Positions 34,449 to 44,013 of a stretch of DNA of 64,000 nt are shown in pieces. How positions within the stretch are numbered: position 1 is the stretch's first letter; each line of letters opens with the position of its first letter. Under the pieces are notes generated by a model that did not search any database, was not told the DNA's origin, and was given only the letters and a program-made list of their open reading frames with translations. The stretch lies in the NCBI GenBank assembly GCA_910577045.1, contig CAJTLB010000001.1, forward strand, positions 1 to 64,000, read 5' to 3'. The position numbers and the translations under genes are program-made. The DNA is from an uncultured Lachnospiraceae bacterium (GTDB lineage Bacteria > Bacillota > Clostridia > Lachnospirales > Lachnospiraceae).

Positions 34449-36242
34449 ATGGAAGCCTTTAAGTGGTTTTACCCTTTTATGAAAAGGTACAGGAAGTATT
34501 TGGTAATGGGATTTTTAATTATCCCCGTAGCATCTGCCCTTGCCGTAATTAAACCACAGATTTCGGGAAGGATTATTGAGGAGGTGGTAGAAGGAGGGAA
34601 TCAATCAATATTGCCACAGCTTATCTTCTGGCTACTTGCATCTACTGTACTTAGGAGTGCTTTACGGTTAGTAATGCTGTTTTGTATGGAGACTGCTTCG
34701 CAAGGGACATTATATTCCTTACGTGATGAGGTGTATAAACGCCTACTTTTACAGGATTTTAATTTTTATAATAAAAACCGTACAGGAGACTTAATGTCTA
34801 GGCAGACCGGGGACATGGATGCCGTAAGGCATTTTGTGTCACATGTCATGTATTCCTGTTTAGAGGCGTTTTTAGTTTTTTCATTTGCACTTGTTATGAT
34901 GTTTACTGTAAATGTAAAAATGGCATGTATTATGATATTAGTCCTTCCATTTACAGCGGCCACTACATATTTTCAAATGAAAAATATCCGCCCAGCTTTT
35001 TTTAAAAACCGCCAGATGTTTTCCAGCTTAAATGCGTTTGCCCAAGAAAATATTAGTGGGAATAGGGTAGTAAAAGCATTTGCGAAAGAAGATTTTGAAA
35101 TAGAAAAGTTTGATGTAGAAAATAATAATTTTCGTGATGCACAATTAGAGTCAGCAGCAGTTTTTTCAAAATATATACCAGTTTTTGAATTTCTATCCAA
35201 TTTTTTAATGTTTGTATTAATGCTTGGCGGCGGCATTATGGTAGTAAAAGGAGAAATGTCATTAGGTGATATGGTGACGATTAATGGCTATTTATGGATG
35301 TTGACAAACCCGCTTCGCCAAGCAGGGTGGCTGTTTAATGATTTGCAGCGTTTCCTAACTTCAATAGAAAAAATTTATATGACAATTAGCCATGAACCAG
35401 ATATTAAAGAACCATCCCATCCAGTAGTAAAGAAATTGGAAGGCGGGGTAGTTTTTGACCATGTGTCTTATATGGCAGATGATGAGGATATTTTGCGTGA
35501 TGTTAGTTTTACGGTAAAACCGGGGCAGACCGTAGGGATTATTGGGGCGACTGGGACAGGGAAATCGACATTAATGAATTTATTATGCCGCTTTTATGAT
35601 ACTACCAGTGGTACGGTTAGGGTAGATGGCACAGATGTAAAGGATATGGATTTATATTCTTTGCGGCAGAATATTGGCATGGCAATGCAGGATGTCTTTC
35701 TTTTTTCAGATACCATTGAAGGGAATATTGCATATGGAAGGCCAGATTGTAGCCTAGAAGAAGTAAAATGGGCGGCACAAGTGGCAAATGCAGAAGATTT
35801 TATCTTGGATACTCCAGATGGATATGATACAATTGTAGGAGAAAGGGGTATGGGATTGTCTGGCGGGCAGAAACAGAGGATTTCTTTAGCCAGGGCGTTA
35901 CTGACCGATCCAGCAATTATTATTTTGGATGACACTACTTCTGCAGTGGATATGGAGACAGAAACAAAGATTCAGGAAGCACTTGCCCATCTTCCAAAGA
36001 AAAAAACAGTATTTATTATTGCGCATAGGATTTCATCAATTAAAGATGCGGATTTAATCTTGGTATTAAATGACGGGAAGATTGTGGAGCAAGGGACGCA
36101 TAATGAACTTCTTAAGAAACATGGCTATTATGAAACAGTATTTACTCATCAATATGGAGAATTTGACAAGCTGAAGAAAAGCCCTGAATTTGCGGAGTAT
36201 ATGCGCAGGCAGAAGCGAGGTGGCGGATATGGCAAGAAATAA
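34449..36242 (+). CDS. ABC exporter half, degenerate-site subunit
   Basis: A 597-residue fused membrane-ATPase half transporter: six helices (about 10-310), then the nucleotide domain with Walker A GATGTGKST, signature LSGGQKQR and Walker B IIILDDTTSAVD. The catalytic glutamate after Walker B is aspartate here, as in the non-catalytic half of heterodimeric exporters such as BmrC or TM287. It overlaps by 14 bases with the next gene, the intact partner. ATG 34449 has AAAGGAG upstream; the longer frame from 34416 lacks one. Likely exports drugs, lipids or peptides. Confidence 0.9.
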   Translation: MEAFKWFYPFMKRYRKYLVMGFLIIPVASALAVIKPQISGRIIEEVVEGGNQSILPQLIFWLLASTVLRSALRLVMLFCMETASQGTLYSLRDEVYKRLLLQDFNFYNKNRTGDLMSRQTGDMDAVRHFVSHVMYSCLEAFLVFSFALVMMFTVNVKMACIMILVLPFTAATTYFQMKNIRPAFFKNRQMFSSLNAFAQENISGNRVVKAFAKEDFEIEKFDVENNNFRDAQLESAAVFSKYIPVFEFLSNFLMFVLMLGGGIMVVKGEMSLGDMVTINGYLWMLTNPLRQAGWLFNDLQRFLTSIEKIYMTISHEPDIKEPSHPVVKKLEGGVVFDHVSYMADDEDILRDVSFTVKPGQTVGIIGATGTGKSTLMNLLCRFYDTTSGTVRVDGTDVKDMDLYSLRQNIGMAMQDVFLFSDTIEGNIAYGRPDCSLEEVKWAAQVANAEDFILDTPDGYDTIVGERGMGLSGGQKQRISLARALLTDPAIIILDDTTSAVDMETETKIQEALAHLPKKKTVFIIAHRISSIKDADLILVLNDGKIVEQGTHNELLKKHGYYETVFTHQYGEFDKLKKSPEFAEYMRRQKRGGGYGKK

Positions 36243-38013
36243 ATATGATATAGATGAAACATTAGAGAGTGGATTTGACATTAGCCAGCTAAAGCGTTTG
36301 GCACATTATGTAGGGCCTTATAAGAAAAAGATGGTTCTTGCAATTATCTTAATGTTAGTATCAAGTGCCTTATCTATGTTATTCCCTAGGTTTTTAAGGA
36401 ATATTATGGATTATTATATTCCGGCAAAAGATATACAGGCAATTATTCGGACATCCCTTTTGATGCTTTGCCTTACTATTATTATTTGCATTATATTAAA
36501 GGCAAAAGTTATGCTTACGAACCAGGTAGGGCAGAATGTAATCCATGCGCTAAGGAAGGAATTATTTGTCCATCTGCAGGAGCTGCCATTTTCTTATTAT
36601 GATGACAGGCCACATGGGAAAATACAAGTGCGTGTGGTAAATTATGTCAATAATTTAAGTGACTTGTTGTCAAATGGTATTGTCAATACTATTACAGATT
36701 GTTGCAGCTTGATTTTTATTGTATTATTTATGCTTAGCATGGATGTAAGGCTAACCTTAGTCTGCCTTTGTGGAATCCCCGTTTTAGCAATTTTAATCTG
36801 GACAGTAAAAAGGAAGCAGCGCCGGGCATGGCAGATAGAAAGTAATAAACAGTCTAACTTAAATGCCTATATTGCAGAAAGTTTAAATGGTATCCGGGTA
36901 ACACAATCTTTTGTAAGGGAAAAGACAAACCAAGGGATTTTTAACCGTTTAAGTGGGGAATATAGAAGTGCATGGCTTAATGCGGTAAAGTATAATATGA
37001 TGTTGTCGCCAATTGTCGATACCATCTCTGTAGTTACAACTTCCTTTGTTTATGTAGTAGGCGTTAGCCTGATATTTGGCGGGGATGGGGCAATTACAGC
37101 AGGTATTTTGGTTGCATTTACAGGATATATTAACCGGTTTTGGACTCCTATTACAACCTTGGCAAGCTTTTATAATTCTATGTTGACATCGATTTCTTAT
37201 TTAGAACGTATTTTTGAAACAATTGATGAGCCAGTAAATGTAAAAGATGCCAAAGATGCTTATGAGATGCCGCCAATTAAGGGGACGGTAGAGTTTAAAG
37301 ATGTGGACTTTAGCTATGAAGATGGGATTAAACGTCTTGATAAGGTAAGTTTTAAAGCAGAACAAGGGGAATCTTATGCTATTGTAGGCCCGACAGGGGC
37401 AGGGAAAACTACGATTATTAATTTACTTAGCCGTTTTTATAACCTAGATTCTGGTAAGATATTAATTGACGGGGTGGATATTAGCAAAGTAACGATCCGT
37501 TCTTTGCGTACCCAGATGGGTGTTATGCTTCAAGATAGTTTTATTTTTTCGGGTACAATTATGGACAATATCCGTTATGGAAATATGGAAGCCTCGGATG
37601 AAGATGTAATCCGTGCCGCAAAAACAGTGTGTGCCCATGAATTTATTATGCAGATGGATAATGGCTACCAAACTCAGGTAAATGAAAGAGGAAGCCGCCT
37701 GTCGGCAGGGCAGCGCCAATTAATTTCTTTTGCTAGGGCATTGCTTGCCGATCCAAAGATTTTAATATTAGATGAAGCAACATCAAGTATTGATACAGAA
37801 ACAGAAATTGTGCTACAGGAGGGGCTTAAAAGGCTCTTGCAGGGAAGGACGTCATTTATTATTGCACACCGCCTGTCTACAATTAAGTCGGCAGATTGTA
37901 TTATGTATATTGATAAAGGGAAGATTATGGAACGGGGGAACCATAATGAATTAATGGAAAGAAAAGGAGAGTATTACAATCTTTATATGTCGCAGTATAG
38001 TTTTTTAGCATAA
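36229..38013 (+). CDS. ABC exporter half, catalytic subunit
   Basis: The 594-residue partner has six membrane helices and a nucleotide domain with Walker A GPTGAGKTT, signature LSAGQRQL and Walker B LILDEATSSID with the normal catalytic glutamate. With the preceding protein it forms a heterodimeric multidrug-type exporter with one consensus and one degenerate ATP site. The start overlaps the end of the upstream gene, so translation is coupled. An upstream frame to 36190 has no ribosome site; GCGAGGTGG before ATG 36229 does. Confidence 0.9.
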   Translation: MARNKYDIDETLESGFDISQLKRLAHYVGPYKKKMVLAIILMLVSSALSMLFPRFLRNIMDYYIPAKDIQAIIRTSLLMLCLTIIICIILKAKVMLTNQVGQNVIHALRKELFVHLQELPFSYYDDRPHGKIQVRVVNYVNNLSDLLSNGIVNTITDCCSLIFIVLFMLSMDVRLTLVCLCGIPVLAILIWTVKRKQRRAWQIESNKQSNLNAYIAESLNGIRVTQSFVREKTNQGIFNRLSGEYRSAWLNAVKYNMMLSPIVDTISVVTTSFVYVVGVSLIFGGDGAITAGILVAFTGYINRFWTPITTLASFYNSMLTSISYLERIFETIDEPVNVKDAKDAYEMPPIKGTVEFKDVDFSYEDGIKRLDKVSFKAEQGESYAIVGPTGAGKTTIINLLSRFYNLDSGKILIDGVDISKVTIRSLRTQMGVMLQDSFIFSGTIMDNIRYGNMEASDEDVIRAAKTVCAHEFIMQMDNGYQTQVNERGSRLSAGQRQLISFARALLADPKILILDEATSSIDTETEIVLQEGLKRLLQGRTSFIIAHRLSTIKSADCIMYIDKGKIMERGNHNELMERKGEYYNLYMSQYSFLA

Positions 38014-38036
38014 AAAGATTAAGTAAAAAAATATTT

Positions 38037-38136
38037 AGGGGCTGTTGCAAAATAAAATTTTTATACAATATATAGTAAGTATTCTTCGTTATCTATACTT
38101 CATAGGGTATTAAGTTTCTATTTTGCGACAGCTCCT
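38037..38136. mobile_element. 100-bp terminal-inverted-repeat element (MITE-like), also a possible terminator
   Basis: AGGGGCTGTTGCAAAATA (38037-38054) pairs with TATTTTGCGACAGCTCCT (38119-38136), 18 bp with two mismatches. The GGGCTGTTGCAAAA end resembles ends of several Firmicute insertion sequences. The interior has no gene, as expected for a MITE. A T run follows the right arm, so the transcript could fold into a terminator after the exporter pair. Confidence 0.6.
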
Positions 38137-38175
38137 TTTTATGCATAACAGGAGTTTATAAGGGGGCTAAGGGTT

Positions 38176-39893
38176 ATGAAAAAAATAAAAAGTAGTTCAT
38201 TATTTAAGCTGTGGGCAGTTTCAGATAAAAAGTATTTGTTTTTTTACAATTTTTTTGTAAAGTATATTTAAGTTTGGCTGCTATTTATGTAAGCCAGCTT
38301 GCAAGAAAAATTGTAGATAAAAATATTTTTTTACAACAGCCAAAGGAAGTGTTATTGCAATTTGCGCTTATTCTTTTAGTAGGGGTTGGTGTAAGCTATC
38401 TGTACCAGTATTGTATAAATGGGTATGCCATAGCACTGTCCTACCGTTTAAAAAATTTAGGGATGGAACGGCTTACAAAGTGTAGTTACGCTTCTATAGG
38501 AAAAGAACATTCTAGTGCAGTAATTAATAAGCTGGTACATGACATATCAGAAGTATCTTCTTATATTTCTGGAGGGTTCCCTGAATTTATTGGCAATATG
38601 ATTATGTTTCTATGTTGTTTTGTATATTTGTTATTTGTAAATTGGCAAATGCTTTTTACTTGTTCTATTTGTATCCCCATTACATTGTTGATTACAAAAC
38701 GGTTAGCCGACCCAACCTATCAGACAATGGAACATTTCCATAAAAAAATGGATGAGGTTGGGGAATTGGCAAAGGATACTTTGGTAAACCAAAAAACAGA
38801 AAAAGTATTTCAGTTAAAGCAGGCACGGAGAAGAAAATTTGATTCGGTTATGGATGAAGCAACCGCATATTTTGTAGAATATGAAAGGTTAGTGGCAAAA
38901 GTAGCCCCAGTACAATATCTTTTAAACGCGGCACCTACTTTAATCTGTATTATAGTAGGTTTTGTCAATTCTTATTATGGGAAAATTACAAGTGGCGAAT
39001 TTGTGTCTGTAGTATTGCTTTTGGATTACATAGCGAAACCCTTATCCGTATTTATCCGTTATATTACGGATTATAAGCAGGCACAAGTTTCTATGGATAG
39101 AGTAATGGAGGTACTTAGTTATCCATTAGAAGAGTCTAAAAACCAGGCAGATGAAATAGAAACAACAGGGGATTGTTACTGCTTAACAAAAGTGATGTTT
39201 GGGTATAACCAAAAAATGGTGTTACAAGATTTTAGTTTACAAATCCCAAAAGGGAAGATGGTTGCCATTGTTGGTGAGAGTGGCAGCGGCAAAAGTACTT
39301 TGTTCCAGCTTTTAATGGGTTTCTACCAGCCATTTTCAGGTAGTATTAAAATGTATGGCAGAAATATGGCAGAATGGGATTTGGATGCATTGCGGGAAGA
39401 GATTGCTTATGTAGAGCAGGCACCATATTTATTTAATGGGACAGTAAAAGAAAATATATTGGCGGGGAAGAAAAATGCTACCGATAAGGAGGTTATACAG
39501 GCGGCAAAACTTGCTTATGCCCATGAATTTATTATAGGGTTGCCGCAGGGGTATAGCACCAAATTATCAGAAGGAGGGAAAAATCTTTCTGGCGGGCAGC
39601 GCCAGCGACTTGCGATTGCCAGGGCATTTGTGAAAAATGCCCCAATCCTTCTTTTGGATGAGATGAGTTCTGCGCTAGATAATGAGTCAGAATGGTTAAT
39701 CCAGCTTGCTATTCAAAATTACCGTAAAAATAAAACGATTTTAGTAATTGCACATCGTTTGCAGTCCATTGTAACAGCAGATATAATTGTAGTAATGGAA
39801 AAGGGCAAAATTGCAGAATTAGGCACACATAAGGAATTGTTAGAAAAAAATGGGGTTTATAAAAGGCTGTACCAGATGGGGGAACGTGCATGA
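38176..39893 (+). pseudogene. ABC exporter half with an N-terminal frameshift
   Basis: ATG 38176 opens a frame (MKKIKSSSLFKLWAVSDKK...) that stops at about 38270 within the first membrane helix; the rest of the exporter continues in another frame from about 38265 for 539 residues. Adding one base in an A or T run between 38229 and 38268 would give one protein of about 572 residues. The remainder is complete: membrane domain, Walker A GESGSGKST, signature LSGGQRQR and Walker B LLLDEMSSALD. The break may be real or a base-calling slip. The next gene starts at its stop (ATGA). Confidence 0.7.
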
Positions 39894-41536
39894 AAGAAAT
39901 AATGATAAATCTAAAACATACCTTTGTGTTTATGAAGGGCCATTATATAAAATACAGCCTTGGCATTGTTGGCATGACTTTTATGCGGTGTACGGCCGCA
40001 TTATTGCAAGCATATTTATTACAATTATTTTTAAAAGTAGGAAAGACAGATAGTTTGTTACAGATTGCTGGTATGTTTGGTTTATTAATATTATATGTAA
40101 CAATTATTATGCTATTGTTGCCTATTTTCCAGTTTTGGTTTAACGGGCAGGCAAAATATGGGCATGGCAGTGTAAATAAGGCGGTTTATCATAAATTTGG
40201 CAATTTAAAAATGCAGTATTTTGAAGAGAAGCATAGTGGAAAATTGTTGTCTTTTATATTAAATGACACATGGCTGGTAGCAGCAATTTTTATGAGGCAT
40301 TTTAGGAGGGTTGCAGCATCAATTATTACGATTATTATTTATTTAATACCAATGTTTGTGCTAGATTACAGGGTTACAATGGTATTGCTTATAATTAGTG
40401 TAGCTTCTATGGCAGTTAATGTAAAAGTGGCAGCAAAAGTCAAACAGATTACAAAAAAATTACAGGAAAAAGTATCAGATGTTACAGTAATTATGAGTAA
40501 TATAATTGCTGGGATGCCAGTAATCCGCATTTACCAGATGCAAAAAAATATAATAGCGCAGTTTAAAAAAGAGAATGGGGAAGTAAGTACATTAGAAAAA
40601 AAGCGTGCTGGCATGTTAAGTTTATTATCCTCTTATCAGTATGTTATGTATGTGCTAAAAATAGTGTTGTTTTTATTTATTGGTTCTATTTTAGTGGAGA
40701 AGGGATTTAGTTCTTTTGCAAATATCCTGGCAATTATGAGTTTACAAGTGGCATTAGATGAAAACTTTAATGAATTAGGGATGTATTATCCACAACTAAT
40801 AAATGGGCTTGCTGCGACAGAAAGGGTACATGAATTTTTATGTACGGAGGAAGAGGCACGAGTTTATACAATGCAGCCAGTAAAAGAAGCGGCTTATATA
40901 GATTTTTGTAACCTGACATCTGCTTATGAGGAAGGAAAAAATGTTTTTACCAATTTTAATCTGCAAGTGAAAAAGGGGGAGCATGTTGCCTTAGTGGGTG
41001 AAAGTGGATGTGGGAAGAGTACATTAGTAAAACTTTTGTTAGGATTATATGAAATACAAGGAGGAGGGATTTCTGTTGCTGGGAAAAATGTCTGTGATAT
41101 AGAAGTAGAAGAGCTGCGCAGCCTGCTTTCTTATGTGCCGCAGGAACCGGAATTATACAATGTTTCCGTAATGGAAAATATCCGCTATGGCAAGATAACA
41201 GCAACAGATAAAGAAGTGGTAGAAGCAGCAAAAAGGGCAAATGCGGATACTTTTATTAGGGAATTGCCAGATGGGTATCATACAATAATTGGGGAACAAG
41301 GGGATAACCTTTCTGGTGGGCAGCGCCAGCGTATTGCAATAGCAAGGGCATTTCTAAAAGACGCGCCAATCCTTATTTTTGATGAGGCAACTTCAGCATT
41401 AGATAATGAGACAGAACGTAGGATTAATGAAAGCATTGAGATGTGCAGGGATAAAACAGTAATTATAATTGCCCATAGAGAATCTGCTTTACAAAATTTG
41501 GATCGGGTAATTGATTTTAGCATAGCCAATGAATAG
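39890..41536 (+). CDS. ABC exporter half (partner of the frameshifted subunit)
   Basis: The 548-residue half transporter has about six helices (to about residue 300) and a nucleotide domain with Walker A GESGCGKST, signature LSGGQRQR and Walker B LIFDEATSALD. Both halves of this second pair keep the catalytic glutamate, unlike the pair at 34-38 kb. It overlaps the preceding gene by four bases. If the upstream frameshift is real this subunit may have no partner. Confidence 0.88.
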   Translation: MKEIMINLKHTFVFMKGHYIKYSLGIVGMTFMRCTAALLQAYLLQLFLKVGKTDSLLQIAGMFGLLILYVTIIMLLLPIFQFWFNGQAKYGHGSVNKAVYHKFGNLKMQYFEEKHSGKLLSFILNDTWLVAAIFMRHFRRVAASIITIIIYLIPMFVLDYRVTMVLLIISVASMAVNVKVAAKVKQITKKLQEKVSDVTVIMSNIIAGMPVIRIYQMQKNIIAQFKKENGEVSTLEKKRAGMLSLLSSYQYVMYVLKIVLFLFIGSILVEKGFSSFANILAIMSLQVALDENFNELGMYYPQLINGLAATERVHEFLCTEEEARVYTMQPVKEAAYIDFCNLTSAYEEGKNVFTNFNLQVKKGEHVALVGESGCGKSTLVKLLLGLYEIQGGGISVAGKNVCDIEVEELRSLLSYVPQEPELYNVSVMENIRYGKITATDKEVVEAAKRANADTFIRELPDGYHTIIGEQGDNLSGGQRQRIAIARAFLKDAPILIFDEATSALDNETERRINESIEMCRDKTVIIIAHRESALQNLDRVIDFSIANE

Positions 41537-41574
41537 AAAGAATAGGATATAAAAAAGAATTTGGTAGATTGGTT

Positions 41575-43332
41575 ATGGATAGTCAAAAACGGGAAAACTT
41601 GCTTAATTTATCTTTAGATGCGACACAAGAGCAGAGGGAAAAGTCTATGGAGCTTGGGGTGGGGGTGAATGAGGCTGCCTCAGAATGGGAGGTTATTGTC
41701 CGGTATAGTGGGGATTTAAGCCAATATGAGGAATTGGGGATTAACCAGGTGGAGCTTTTAGGTGGGTATGCAATTTTAACAGTAAGTAAAGAACAATTAG
41801 ATTTACTTTCTAGAATTCCTGAAATTGCTTATATAGAAAAACCAAAAAGGCTTTTTTTTGAAGTGGATATAGGAAAAAGAGTTTCTTGTATTACACCTTT
41901 ACAAGTATCAGGAGTGCCTAGTGGGGATAATATAAATTTATTTGGAAAAGGATGTTTAGTAGCTATTTTAGATTCCGGCATTGATTATTTTCATCCAGAC
42001 TTTAGGAATGAAGATGGAACAAGCCGGATTCTTCGTATTTGGGATCAGACATTAAATCCAACAGAGACAAGGATGCCACCAAGAGGATATCGGATTGGCG
42101 TAGAATTTACAAGAGAACAGATTAATGAGGCATTACAAAGTGGTGGAAGAGCAGAAGGAATGGGATTAGTGCCAGTTTCAGATGAAAGTGGGCATGGGAC
42201 AGCCGTAGCTGGGATTGCGGCTGGGAATGGAAGAGCATCTGGCGGAAGGTATAGGGGAGTAGCGCCAGAAAGCACATTGGTCATTGTAAAACTTGGTAGG
42301 GCTAGGGACAAGGGATTCCCAAGGACTACAGAGCTTATGCAGGCAGCGGATTATGTAGTAAAGCTGGCTGCTGAATGGAATATGCCTCTTGCGGTAAATA
42401 TTAGTATTGGAAATACTTATGGTTCCCATGATGGTACCGCTTTATTAGAAAGTTATCTAAATACAGCATCGGATATGGGAAGGAATGTAATTGTAACAGG
42501 GACAGGGAATGAAGGGGCAGCACAAGGGCATACTTCAGGGAAGCTGCAAACAGGCCAAAACCATTTGGTAGAGTTTACAGTAGGAATGTATGAAAGTAAA
42601 CTCAATATACAGTTCTGGAAGTATTATGTAGATGAAATTTTATTGGAACTGGTAAGTCCTTCAGGCGAACGGGTAGGGCCTTTTGAGCAAAGGCTTGGGA
42701 CACAGCGTTTTCGGATAGGGAATACTCAATTTTTACTTTATTATGGGGAGCCAGCACCTTATACTAGGGCACAAGAAATTTATCTGGATATGATCCCAAT
42801 AGAAGGAGCTTCTTATATTAATAGTGGCGTGTATGGGATACGGTTATTGGCAGGGCGTATTGTAGAAGGAGAATACCATTTTTGGATGCCATCTTCGGGT
42901 GCTTTAAATAGAGGGACTGGTTTTACACTTCCTACACCAGATATAACCTTAACCATTCCTTCTACGGCTGCAAAATTAATTTCTGTAGGGGCTTATGATG
43001 CAGGATTGAATTCTTTTAGTAATTTTTCAGGAAGGGGTTATACTAGAGTAGTCCCTATGGTAAAGCCAGAAATTGTAGCCCCAGGGTCAGGGGTTATGGC
43101 ACCAGCGCCATTTGGGGGATATGCAGCAAGGACAGGGACTTCCTTTGCGGCACCATTTGTAACAGGGGCAGCAGCATTATTAATGGAATATGGGATTATT
43201 AATGGAAGAGATCCTTATTTATATGGGGAAAAAGTAAAGGCATTTTTAATCCGTGGCGCAAAAAAATTACCAGGGTTTGATGAGTATCCAAACCCATTAA
43301 CGGGGGCTGATGGCATAATAGTGCTAAGTTAA
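41575..43332 (+). CDS. Subtilisin-like serine protease, Csp-like
   Basis: A 585-residue S8 protease with the complete triad: Asp in AILDSGIDYFHPDF (D133), His in GHGTAVAGIAAG and Ser in GTSFAAPFVTG. An N-terminal prodomain-like segment of about 95 residues contains the EVIVRYSGDL and YAILTVSKEQ patterns typical of clostridial Csp proteases, which activate the spore cortex lytic enzyme SleC. No signal peptide is visible. A role in germination is plausible in this spore former, but many Lachnospiraceae carry several such proteases of unknown use. ATG 41575 is preferred to TTG 41569; the ribosome site is weak. Confidence 0.85.
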   Translation: MDSQKRENLLNLSLDATQEQREKSMELGVGVNEAASEWEVIVRYSGDLSQYEELGINQVELLGGYAILTVSKEQLDLLSRIPEIAYIEKPKRLFFEVDIGKRVSCITPLQVSGVPSGDNINLFGKGCLVAILDSGIDYFHPDFRNEDGTSRILRIWDQTLNPTETRMPPRGYRIGVEFTREQINEALQSGGRAEGMGLVPVSDESGHGTAVAGIAAGNGRASGGRYRGVAPESTLVIVKLGRARDKGFPRTTELMQAADYVVKLAAEWNMPLAVNISIGNTYGSHDGTALLESYLNTASDMGRNVIVTGTGNEGAAQGHTSGKLQTGQNHLVEFTVGMYESKLNIQFWKYYVDEILLELVSPSGERVGPFEQRLGTQRFRIGNTQFLLYYGEPAPYTRAQEIYLDMIPIEGASYINSGVYGIRLLAGRIVEGEYHFWMPSSGALNRGTGFTLPTPDITLTIPSTAAKLISVGAYDAGLNSFSNFSGRGYTRVVPMVKPEIVAPGSGVMAPAPFGGYAARTGTSFAAPFVTGAAALLMEYGIINGRDPYLYGEKVKAFLIRGAKKLPGFDEYPNPLTGADGIIVLS

Positions 43333-43634
43333 TAAAAGCCTGCAAAATTAAAGTTTATTTCTGATTTAGTTTTGGAAAAAATTACTGTTTAGTGTTTTTA
43401 TAATGGATACCATGTATTTTGGAAGAAAAATAATGGAATATTGGCATTTAAGTAAGACTTTATTAACTCTCTTATGGTAAGTACCATAGTTATATCGTTA
43501 ATTTGGCCTTATTTTTTTATTGTAAAAAAGAGAAAAGGAAGAGATAGTGGGTGTATGGCGATGGTTATATATCATAGGACAATCTAATGGAGAATACATA
43601 TAGTAAGTAAGAAATGGTACAGGAGAGATGATAT
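43333..43634. other. Intergenic gap before the recombinase group
   Basis: No gene is seen. It holds a short palindrome ATGGTA-AG-TACCAT (43474-43487) and AT-rich sequence. This is where the left end of a recombinase-carrying element could lie, but no repeat shared with the region after 48950 could be found by eye. Confidence 0.4.
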
Positions 43635-43907
43635 ATGTTTCATATAACTGATGAAGAGCTTGAGGCAATGGAGGCAATAGATATTAGGGATGTGGATAGA
43701 AATACACTAACAGATATTAGTGATATTAAGATTGATACTAGACTTCCAGTGGAAAAGAAACTAGCCCTTTTTGCAGAACAAACAAATAACCTTTTTATAC
43801 ACCGTGTTGGTGACTATGTGGTAAAAGTCAGGTTTCAAAAGGATGGGGCAACTATAGATGATAAAATGGAAGAATATTTAAGGCATTTAGCAGAAATCTA
43901 TATTTGA
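43635..43907 (+). CDS. Small TnpW-like protein of recombinase elements
   Basis: The 90-residue protein has an acidic start, the stretch IDIRDVDRNTLTDISDIKIDT, and a C-terminal half of the form FIHRVGDYVVKVRFQKDG with EYLRHL. Short proteins of this kind (a Val/Lys-rich hairpin after a D-I-R-x-V-D segment) commonly precede clostridial large serine recombinases and conjugative-transposon modules. Function is unknown; a regulatory or directionality role is only a guess. GGAGAGATG precedes the ATG. It is 106 bases from the first recombinase. Confidence 0.65.
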   Translation: MFHITDEELEAMEAIDIRDVDRNTLTDISDIKIDTRLPVEKKLALFAEQTNNLFIHRVGDYVVKVRFQKDGATIDDKMEEYLRHLAEIYI

Positions 43908-44013
43908 AAAAATCAAAGAAGCTTGAAGGGATAGAAATGTTATATTATGTAAATGATTGGTTGTTTTTGATAAATAGTTGAGGATAACTAAATAATAAGC
44001 CAGGAGTGATAGG

